The notes under the pieces: generated by a model
Told to the model about the DNA's origin: nothing
What the model saw: the letters and a program-made list of their open reading frames with translations, nothing else
Databases searched by the model: none
Position numbers and translations under genes: made by a program
In this document: in pieces, positions 16,521 through 21,826 of the stretch
Numbering within the stretch: the first letter of the stretch is position 1
Layout: each line of letters begins with the position of its first letter
Assembly: GCA_009663185.1 (NCBI GenBank)
Contig: VJZX01000027.1
Location: 1 to 40,003, forward strand
Length of the DNA stretch: 40,003 nt
Direction: 5' to 3'
Source of the DNA: Isoptericola halalbus
GTDB lineage: Bacteria > Actinomycetota > Actinomycetes > Actinomycetales > Cellulomonadaceae

Positions 16521-16805
16521 ATGCTCACCGTGACCGACAGTGCCCGGAACGCCGTCGAGGATCTTGCCCAGCAGGCGGGCGTTCCCGCGGAGGGTGGCCT
16601 GCGCATCGCGCAGTCCACCGGTCAGCCCGGAAACTTCGAGCTGGCCCTTGTGCCTGCGCCGCAGCCCGACGACCAGGTCGTCGACGACTCCGGTGCGACG
16701 CACGTCTTCGTCGACGCCGAGGCGGCGCCGGCTCTCGAGACGCTGACGCTTGACACCGACCCGGCCGCCCAGGGCCCGGGATTCGTCCTCACGCCCCAGG
16801 CGTGA
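16521..16805 (+). CDS. HesB/IscA-like (Fe-S biosynthesis fold) protein lacking cysteines
   Basis: 94 residues starting MLTVTDSARNAVEDLAQQAG, with GGLRIAQ and ATHVFVDAEAAPALETLTLD and the closing GFVLTPQ. The length and the T..A...ie.l / gLRi / vDa.s...L pattern follow the HesB/IscA A-type carrier fold. However, the three metal-binding cysteines of A-type carriers are absent; the protein contains no cysteine at all. It therefore cannot be an Fe-S carrier in the usual way. Similar cysteine-free versions are common in Actinobacteria and have no known role. GAGGAG lies 10 nt before the ATG. A strong hairpin follows. Confidence 0.75.
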   Translation: MLTVTDSARNAVEDLAQQAGVPAEGGLRIAQSTGQPGNFELALVPAPQPDDQVVDDSGATHVFVDAEAAPALETLTLDTDPAAQGPGFVLTPQA

Positions 16806-16842
16806 CATCGCGCCGGACACCCCGGCGTCCCCAGAACTGCCG

Positions 16843-16878
16843 CGACGGGCCGTTCCCTTCCGAGGGAGCGGCCCGTCG
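16843..16878 (+). terminator. Terminator after the HesB-like gene
   Basis: CGACGGGCCG-T-TCCCT pairs with AGGGA-G-CGGCCCGTCG in a 16-bp stem (one G·U) with a 4-nt TCCG loop, 38 nt after the stop codon. No U-tract. Confidence 0.8.
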
Positions 16879-16932
16879 TCGTGCGCTCGGTCCTCGCTCG
16901 TGGGGACGCCTTCCACACCCGGCGATGTCCGG

Positions 16933-16960
16933 TTGTGGTTGGCGGTCGCCGCACTATGAT
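16933..16960 (+). promoter_or_regulatory. Promoter reading into the inserted elements
   Basis: TTGTGG (16933-16938), 16 nt, TATGAT (16955-16960), the best sigma-70-like promoter I found in the window. The -10 runs straight into the LexA-box core, so transcription would start inside the box, as in SOS promoters. It originally faced the gene now displaced to 20611 and now faces the mccF-like gene at 17024. Confidence 0.6.
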
Positions 16961-16973
16961 CGAACGTATGTTC
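16960..16973. promoter_or_regulatory. Left part of split LexA (SOS) box
   Basis: TCGAACGTATGTTC. The actinobacterial SOS box is TCGAAC-N4-GTTCGA. The last two bases are replaced by the element end (CTGGG). Joining this with 20601-20602 restores a perfect 16-bp box. It contains the 8-bp duplication ACGTATGT (16964-16971), repeated exactly at 20591-20598. Confidence 0.7.
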
Positions 16974-16998
16974 TGGGTATCTGCTTGAGCGAAGTAGC
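16974..16998 (+). repeat. Terminal inverted repeat, left end of left element
   Basis: Begins TGGGTATCTGCTTGAGCGAA. Matches 18468-18492 in the same orientation and 20564-20588 and 18431-18455 in inverted orientation. Confidence 0.85.
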
Positions 16999-17023
16999 GT
17001 CGATCTGTGGGAGGCTTCGGCGC

Positions 17024-18055
17024 ATGCGATACCCACGACTCCTGGAGCCTGGTGACCGGATCGGCGTGACCTCACCGTCGAGTGGCGTCCCAGCCCGGTT
17101 CGAGGGTCGCCTGCAGTTTGCCGTGTCGTGGCTCCGTGAACGGGGCTTCGACGTCGAGGTGGGGCGTTGTATGGATGGCGCGTCGCACGTCAGCGGCACT
17201 GCGCAGGAGCGTGCTAACGAACTGATGGCGATGCTGCTCGATCCGCGGGTTCGGGCCGTCATCCCGCCGTGGGGTGGTGAGACGGCGATCGACCTGGTTC
17301 CGTTCCTTGACTTTGGCAAGCTGCGTGATGCTGAGCCGACGTGGGTTGTGGGCTTCTCGGACATCTCCACGCTGTTGACCCCGCTGACTCTGGTCTCCGG
17401 CTGGGCGACGGTGCACGGTGCCAACCTCATGGACTTCCCGTACGAGCAGGCGAGCGGCCTGCTGCATCCGCTCGACGTGATCGCCGGCAATGAGCGCTCA
17501 CTTCGAGAGATCCAGCAGCGGCCCGCCGGGGTCCATCGAGTCGCGGCGTGGGATGACTGGGAGAACGACCCCACGCCGACCCGGTACCAGTGGAACGGTG
17601 CGGGGACGTGGCGGCGGCTCGATGGCGGCCGTGACGGCATCGACGTCACGGGTCGACTCATCGGCGGGTGCATCGAGACACTCAGTCACCTGGCTGGGAC
17701 GCCTTACGCGGACACGTCCGCGCTGCGTCGGTCCCACGGCAACGAGTCGTTGATCGTCTTCGTGGAAGCGGCCGAGGACAACGCCTTCAACATCTGCCGC
17801 GGCCTGCACGGCATGCGACTGAATGGGTTCTTCGACGGCGCGTCAGCGATTCTGGTCGGCCGCACGTCGGCACCTGACGCGCCGACGCTCACCCAGGACG
17901 AGGCGGTGCTTGATGCGCTCGGGAGCCTAGGCATCCCGATCATCGCCAACGTCGACTGTGGCCACATCCCGCCGCACATGACCCTGGTCAACGGTGCGAT
18001 CGGGCACCTCACCCACGACAACTCTGGTTCGCTTCTGGAGACACGGCTGGCCTGA
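17024..18055 (+). CDS. S66 family LD-carboxypeptidase, MccF-like
   Basis: 343 residues, the full family length. S66 serine peptidases include the LD-carboxypeptidases of peptidoglycan recycling and MccF, which cleaves the amide bond in microcin C and gives immunity. Visible motifs: PGDRIGVTSPSSG at the N-terminus, PPWGGETA (oxyanion region), the nucleophile elbow GFSDIS with Ser112, GGCIETLSHLAGT with Glu218, and DCGHIPPHMTLVNG with His314. These form the Ser-Glu-His triad. The PPWGG and RLIGG...IETL pattern is closer to MccF than to LdcA by eye. ATG at 17024 with GGGAGG at 17009-17014. It lies about 60 nt downstream of an SOS-type promoter and is the main passenger of the left mobile element. 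Confidence 0.88.
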   Translation: MRYPRLLEPGDRIGVTSPSSGVPARFEGRLQFAVSWLRERGFDVEVGRCMDGASHVSGTAQERANELMAMLLDPRVRAVIPPWGGETAIDLVPFLDFGKLRDAEPTWVVGFSDISTLLTPLTLVSGWATVHGANLMDFPYEQASGLLHPLDVIAGNERSLREIQQRPAGVHRVAAWDDWENDPTPTRYQWNGAGTWRRLDGGRDGIDVTGRLIGGCIETLSHLAGTPYADTSALRRSHGNESLIVFVEAAEDNAFNICRGLHGMRLNGFFDGASAILVGRTSAPDAPTLTQDEAVLDALGSLGIPIIANVDCGHIPPHMTLVNGAIGHLTHDNSGSLLETRLA

Positions 18056-18102
18056 TGCTGGCCCGGAGTCGCCGAACAGGGCGCGACTCGAGACGGGACA
18101 AC

Positions 18103-18333
18103 CTAGTCGGAGCCGCCAGGTGGCCGATCGAGTACGAGCTCCTTGAGGCTGCCTCGGGGCTTGCATCCAGCACACCGACGCAGTGCTCCCGGGGGACGAC
18201 GAGCGTATGGCCGGGCGCAAGCGCACCCCCCGGGAAGCGGCAAGAACGCGACAGCGTCCCCTTCTCGCGCAACCCAAACTCCATCCCCGGACTCAATCAG
18301 CCTGCAGAACACACAGGTCGTCGAATCATCCAC
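18103..18333 (-). pseudogene. HIT-family hydrolase remnant (N-terminal half, frameshifted)
   Basis: From the GTG at 18333 the frame reads MDDSTTCVFCRLIESGDG...AVAFLPLP, the start of a HIT protein (CxFC zinc pair, then the vAFl strand). At the run of six C at 18227-18232 the frame is lost, but removing one base gives GGALAPGHTLVVPREHCVGVLDASPEA, the textbook continuation. The original frame resumes at SLKELVLDRPP and stops at 18103. The catalytic His-x-His-x-His motif in the second half is missing, so it should be inactive. It is convergent with the mccF-like gene inside the same element. Confidence 0.7.
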
Positions 18334-18430
18334 TCCGCTGCCTCCACTTCCGCGCCGCCTGACTGGTCGGCCACGGGGATTGTGGCGGGCCCCTTGGCAC
18401 GCGCCGCACCAGTTCGACCATCTCGATCCC
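18334..18430. other. Non-coding end of left element
   Basis: No supported gene. Short frames here run across the element boundary and have no ribosome binding site. Confidence 0.35.
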
Positions 18431-18455
18431 GAGACTTCACGTAAGTAGGCACCCA
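18431..18455 (-). repeat. Terminal inverted repeat, right end of left element
   Basis: On the minus strand it reads TGGGTGCCTACTTACGTGAA and so on. It shares the TTACGTGAAGT block with the right end of the second element (20564-20588). Confidence 0.8.
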
Positions 18456-18467
18456 GAACATACGTTC
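18456..18467. repeat. Junction copy of the GAAC-N4-GTTC core
   Basis: GAACATACGTTC lies between the two elements. It is the exact reverse complement of the outer copies GAACGTATGTTC at 16962-16973 and 20589-20600. It keeps the LexA core but not the outer TC/GA. Confidence 0.8.
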
Positions 18468-18492
18468 CGGGAATCTGCTTGAGTGAAGTCGT
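18468..18492 (+). repeat. Terminal inverted repeat, left end of right element
   Basis: CGGGAATCTGCTTGAGTGAA and so on. It shares the TTGAGYGAAGT block with the left end of the first element. Confidence 0.85.
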
Positions 18493-18674
18493 CTAGCCCG
18501 TAGACAGACGCTCGGCGTGTTCGTCACGGTTTGGAGCATCCTCGCCTTGACCTAAGACAGGCTTGAGACCGCCCGCCTTCCTCCTGCCCGGACAGGCCCC
18601 CAAAGATAGTCGGCCGGACCGGGCCAGCCGCGGACGGGACCTGCCCGGCGAGGCGGCAACCCGAGGCCAACGAC

Positions 18675-18680
18675 TACGTT
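18675..18680 (+). promoter_or_regulatory. -10 box of leaderless promoter for the methyltransferase
   Basis: TACGTT, 6 nt before the GTG at 18687, with no Shine-Dalgarno sequence. The passenger therefore carries its own host-type promoter. Confidence 0.5.
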
Positions 18681-18686
18681 TGCTCC

Positions 18687-19466
18687 GTGGTGGTTTCTGA
18701 CGATTCTCAGAAGACGACGAGCGCTCACCGGCCGGGCGGTACTTCTAGCCAGCCGTGGCTAGAGCTCGCTCCGGACTACGAGCGGGCCCGAGCCAAGGAG
18801 GACTCGCTGGATCGGCTGGTGGAGTGGCCTGCGCAGCGAGACCTCCTAGGTGACATCACTGGACGCTCGGTGCTCGATGTCGGCTGCGGCAACGGTGCCA
18901 AGCTCGCCGAGCTGGTGCGAGACGGTGCGGCCGCCTCTGTCGGTGTCGACATCAGCGGCAACTTCACCGCTGCCTGGCCGCCTGGCCTGGAACTCATCCG
19001 AGGTGACCTCTCCGATCTGGACTCAGTGCACGGTCTTGCCGGTCGGACGTTCGACCGGATTCTGTTCCTGCAGTCCTTCGGCTACGCGAAGGATCCTGTC
19101 CGCACCTTGCAGGCGGCGCGGGCGATGCTGGCCGACGATGGATTCATCCTGCTGACCAGGACCCAACCGATCCGCTACGCCGTCGAACGGGCGGAACAGA
19201 ACGGGACCTCCCTGGGCGAGGAGTACTTCTCCGCCGGTACTTTCACCTACCGCAGCGGCTGGAATGACCAGATCGCCCTCACGAAACGCACCTACACCAT
19301 CTCCGACCTGATCAACGTGTTCAGTACGGCCGGGCTGTGGATCGAGACCGCTATCGAGCCCCAGCTGTCCGAGGACGCCCGACGCCGCTACCCGCACAAG
19401 CAGGCGTGGATGAACAAGTACCTCGGGATCCTGATCTTCAAGCTCCGACCCCATCCCAGCCAGTAG
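18687..19466 (+). CDS. Class I SAM-dependent methyltransferase (IS passenger)
   Basis: 259 residues. SAM-binding motif I is VLDVGCGNG at 62-70, motif II VGVDIS lies about 25 residues on, then GDLSDLDSV and the motif IV-like FDRILFLQSFGY, and LADDGFILLTRT for the post-motif region. This is a Methyltransf_11/25-type Rossmann fold. The C-terminal third (YFSAGTFTYRSGW...TISDLINVFSTAGLWIETAIEP) resembles small-molecule methyltransferases. The substrate cannot be read from the sequence; modification of an antibiotic or its target is one guess from the context. It is convergent with the transposase. GTG start chosen because TACGTT-N6 precedes it. Confidence 0.85.
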   Translation: MVVSDDSQKTTSAHRPGGTSSQPWLELAPDYERARAKEDSLDRLVEWPAQRDLLGDITGRSVLDVGCGNGAKLAELVRDGAAASVGVDISGNFTAAWPPGLELIRGDLSDLDSVHGLAGRTFDRILFLQSFGYAKDPVRTLQAARAMLADDGFILLTRTQPIRYAVERAEQNGTSLGEEYFSAGTFTYRSGWNDQIALTKRTYTISDLINVFSTAGLWIETAIEPQLSEDARRRYPHKQAWMNKYLGILIFKLRPHPSQ

Positions 19467-19575
19467 ACGAACCCGGTCGCTAGGCAGTCCGCAGCGACAC
19501 GATAATCGCAGCCAGAACGGACCCCGCGAGGGTAGGTGCAAGTCCGCCTGGGAATTGTGAGACCCGAACGAGCCG

Positions 19576-19605
19576 CTCGGCCGGCCGGCACCTCGGCTGG
19601 CTGAG
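19576..19605. terminator. Possible bidirectional terminator between methyltransferase and transposase
   Basis: CTCGGCCGGCC (19576-19586) can pair with GGCTGGCTGAG (19595-19605), an 11-bp stem including two G·U pairs with an 8-nt loop. It ends one base before the transposase stop codon. Confidence 0.4.
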
Positions 19606-19606
19606 G

Positions 19607-20554
19607 TCAGTTCGCGGACAGAGTCAGGTCCTTCAGTGGGTGCGGAGCGGAGGCTACGGCCTGTTGGAGAAGCCGGTAGAACAGCAGGCCGCGGGAGCGG
19701 GAGTCGCGGCGGTTGAACCGGAACGTGTACTCGTCGAGGTAGTAGGGCAGGTGCTCAGTGGCGATGCCGTAGTGCAGCGTTCCGATCATCCATCGCTTGA
19801 GCAGCGAGGCGACCATGTGCAGACCCGGCAACAGGGTCTCCTTGTCGGCGGTGCGCATCGCGACGGTGCGCCGATGGATGTAGCCCATGTCGGCCAGCCG
19901 GCGGAACATCTGCGCCCCGTCGGTGTGGACCTCGCTGCCGGACGCGATGACGGCCTGCGCGAATTCGAGGATTTCGATCGTGCCAGGCCGGGTGGCGACC
20001 TGTGCCCGCATCCGGCCAATCTTGCGGCCGTTCTTCTCCACGGCGAGCATCACGCACGCCTTGTCGGTGCTGGCGCCGTAGCCGCCGCGCGAGACGCCGC
20101 CGATGAACGTCTCGTCGAGCTCGACCACCACACCAGGACCGCCGAGCAGGTCCCGACCCGGGCGGACCATCGCCCGGCGCAGCTTGTGCAACCACGCCCA
20201 GGCCGTCTCATACGAGCCGAACCCGAGCACACGCTGCAGCCCCAGCGCCGAGACCCCGCCCTTCTGCGACGTCACGAACCACACCGCGGCGAACCACGTC
20301 GCCAACGGCGTGCGCGTGCGATGAAAGATCGTGCCCGCAGTCACCGACGTGCGCCGCGCGCAGGCCTTGCACATCCACTGGCCCCTGCCCGTCTTCCAAA
20401 AACCGTCAGCACCGCACGCCGGGCAGCGGAACCCGGCCGGCCAGCGCAAGCCGGCCAAGTACTCCAGACACGCATCGTCGTCAGGAAACCACGCGAGCAG
20501 ATCCGCGTAGGTCCGCGGATAATCGATCCCCGCCTCGGGATGGCCGTCCTTCAT
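19607..20554 (-). CDS. IS1595-family transposase
   Basis: 315 residues. An N-terminal zinc ribbon (FRCPACGADGFWKT...WMCKACARRTS; Cys44, 47, 62, 65) is followed by TAGTIFHRTRTPLATWFAAVW and the DDE-type ISXO2/IS1595 domain. VVVELDETFIGG holds Asp147 and SEVHTDGAQMF holds Asp212. LPGLHMVASLLKRWMIGT carries the region of the third catalytic residue, where I see His246 rather than a clear Glu or Asn. The ending HLPYYLDEYTFRFNRRDSRSRGLLFYRLLQQAV is typical of the actinobacterial branch. Full length with no frameshift, so probably active. The start ATG is about 10 nt inside the right terminal repeat, with at best a weak Shine-Dalgarno sequence. Confidence 0.93.
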   Translation of the reverse strand: MKDGHPEAGIDYPRTYADLLAWFPDDDACLEYLAGLRWPAGFRCPACGADGFWKTGRGQWMCKACARRTSVTAGTIFHRTRTPLATWFAAVWFVTSQKGGVSALGLQRVLGFGSYETAWAWLHKLRRAMVRPGRDLLGGPGVVVELDETFIGGVSRGGYGASTDKACVMLAVEKNGRKIGRMRAQVATRPGTIEILEFAQAVIASGSEVHTDGAQMFRRLADMGYIHRRTVAMRTADKETLLPGLHMVASLLKRWMIGTLHYGIATEHLPYYLDEYTFRFNRRDSRSRGLLFYRLLQQAVASAPHPLKDLTLSAN

Positions 20555-20563
20555 CCGTCCGAG

Positions 20564-20588
20564 GCTACTTCACGTAAGCAGATACCCA
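20564..20588 (-). repeat. Terminal inverted repeat, right end of right element
   Basis: On the minus strand TGGGTATCTGCTTACGTGAA and so on. It is nearly identical to the left end of the first element for 13 bases, then differs in the AC/GA position that separates right from left ends. Confidence 0.85.
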
Positions 20589-20602
20589 GAACGTATGTTC
20601 GA
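20589..20602. promoter_or_regulatory. Right part of split LexA (SOS) box
   Basis: GAACGTATGTTCGA. With TCGAAC from 16960-16965 it restores TCGAACGTATGTTCGA. It carries the second copy of the 8-bp duplication ACGTATGT (20591-20598). Confidence 0.7.
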
Positions 20603-20610
20603 GTCTGACC

Positions 20611-20919
20611 ATGCTCTACACCGCGGTCGCCAGGCGGCCGCAGGTGTGTCGCGGGCTCGGACGGGTGGTCCCGGCTCGGCCAGTGCCCCGGCTTGGTCGG
20701 GACCCCGTCTCCCGCGACCCCGCCACCGGGGTGACGCGATGGACGGCCCCGACCGGGCACCGGCACGACCGGCCACTCACCATCGCCGATCCCGGCCGCG
20801 ACCCGGTCCGCGACCCGAGCCAACCGATCGGCGACCCGAGCCATCACCCGGCCATGGGCGGTGACGAACGCCCGCCCGGAGGTGTCGCGCCGCCGAGCAG
20901 CGATCTACCGCCGTTCTGA
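20611..20919 (+). pseudogene. Probable remnant of a DUF222/HNH endonuclease (13E12-type) gene
   Basis: The ATG at 20611 lies 8 nt beyond the restored SOS box. About 35 codons in, the frame reads VSRDPATGVTRWTAPTGHRHDRPLT, which resembles the C-terminal tail of DUF222/HNH proteins, where a tryptophan-rich strand follows the HNH motif. The ~400 residues that should precede it, including DUF222 and the HNH Cys/His residues, are absent, so this would be an internal-deletion remnant. In mycobacteria, genes of this family carry LexA boxes, which agrees with the promoter found at 16933-16973. The tail match is from memory and the frame could be fortuitous. Confidence 0.4.
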
Positions 20920-20946
20920 CCGGTGCGCCCGCCGGTGCAGGCCTCG

Positions 20947-21693
20947 TCAGGCGGCGGGCTCGACGATCCAGCCTCCGCCGAGCACGAGGCAGCCCACGGT
21001 CACGGCGAGGAACACGACGACCCACACGATCCCGGGCGTCCCGGTGAGACGCCCGAGCTGGTCGGCGTCCGAGGTGCGCGCCCGGCGGCGCGAGCGCTGC
21101 GACTGCAGCTCGAGCACCGGGCGCACGGCGCCGAGCAGGAGGAACCACGTCACGGAGTACGCCACGGCGGACTGGGCCGGCTCGTCGAGCCACCACGAGA
21201 CGCCGACGAGCGCCGCACCGCTCAACAGCACGGACCACAGGCCGAACCAGTTGCGGATCTTCAGGAGCAGCAGCGCGAGCAGCGCGACGAGCAGCCAGAG
21301 CAACCCGACGGCGTAGCCCTGGCGCAGCAGCCACGCCGCGCCCAGCCCGACGATGCCCGGGCCCACGTACCCGCAGAACGCCGTGAGGATCATGCCGAAC
21401 CCGCGCGGGCGTCCCGCCGACACCGTGAGTCCCGAGGTGTCGGAGTGGAGCCGGATGCCGTCCAGCCGCCGGCCCGTGAGCACCGCCGCGACGGCGTGTG
21501 CGCCCTCGTGCGCGATCGTGATGACGTGCCGCGCGACCCGCCACACGGGGGTCACGAGCACGACGGCGAGCGCCACGAGCCCGGCGGCGAGCACCACGGC
21601 CTGCGACGGCGGGTCTACCGGTGTGGTCGCCGCGGTCCAGATCCGCGCCAGAACGTCGCCGGTGGTTGCGAGAGAGTCGTCCACGGCGGACAT
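20947..21693 (-). CDS. M50-family metallopeptidase-like membrane protein
   Basis: 248 residues with six or so hydrophobic segments. The zinc motif HEGAH (HExxH) sits in VARHVITIAHEGAHAVAAVLTGRRL after the first transmembrane helix, followed by GIRLHSDTSGLTVS and FCGYVGPGIVGLGAAWLL, the pattern of the small M50B-like actinobacterial peptidases. It is predicted to cleave membrane-embedded substrates, unidentified. ATG at 21693; the longer frame to 22356 is antisense to the helicase. It is divergent from the DEAD-box gene with 133 nt between them. Confidence 0.82.
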   Translation of the reverse strand: MSAVDDSLATTGDVLARIWTAATTPVDPPSQAVVLAAGLVALAVVLVTPVWRVARHVITIAHEGAHAVAAVLTGRRLDGIRLHSDTSGLTVSAGRPRGFGMILTAFCGYVGPGIVGLGAAWLLRQGYAVGLLWLLVALLALLLLKIRNWFGLWSVLLSGAALVGVSWWLDEPAQSAVAYSVTWFLLLGAVRPVLELQSQRSRRRARTSDADQLGRLTGTPGIVWVVVFLAVTVGCLVLGGGWIVEPAA

Positions 21694-21826
21694 TCCACCA
21701 CGACGTGAGAGACTGCTACCGAAGGGCGGCGCGACCCCGCGCGCCCGAGCGTCGTGGAGATCCCCCCGGATTGCGTGCGGCGGACCCCGACCCGACGTCC
21801 CTGACGTCCTGCCCCGAGAGGCTCTA

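Larger units (their letters stand above)
16972..18457. mobile_element. Non-autonomous IS1595-like cassette (left element: mccF-like + HIT remnant)
   Basis: Bounded by a left repeat at 16974-16998 (TGGGTATCTGCTTGAGCGAA...) and an inverted right repeat at 18431-18455 (reverse complement TGGGTGCCTACTTACGTGAA...). Both ends match those of the neighbouring transposase-bearing element, including the left/right difference TTGAG versus TTACG. It holds an S66 peptidase gene and a broken HIT gene but no transposase, so it fits the description of a mobile insertion cassette moved in trans. Counting the outer TC/GA gives 8-bp duplications as expected for IS1595-type elements; if these bases are excluded the shared core is 12 bp. 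Confidence 0.7.
18466..20590. mobile_element. IS1595-like element with methyltransferase passenger (right element)
   Basis: About 2.1 kb. Left repeat 18468-18492 (CGGGAATCTGCTTGAGTGAA...) and inverted right repeat 20564-20588. It contains a transposase on the minus strand near the right end and a SAM-dependent methyltransferase on the plus strand near the left end, converging on a hairpin. The right flank carries ACGTATGT (20591-20598), identical to the duplication left of the first element, so the pair together sits in one 8-bp duplicated target. IS1595-family elements are known to carry passenger genes. Confidence 0.8.

Noticed and set aside
18297-18539. 80-codon minus-strand open frame across the element junction
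   Set aside because: It has no ribosome binding site, spans two terminal repeats and has no domain, so it is an accidental frame.
16974-20588. A single large composite element with one stray internal repeat
   Set aside because: The middle region holds both a complete right end and a complete left end around a box core, so two adjoining elements explain it better, although they may move together.
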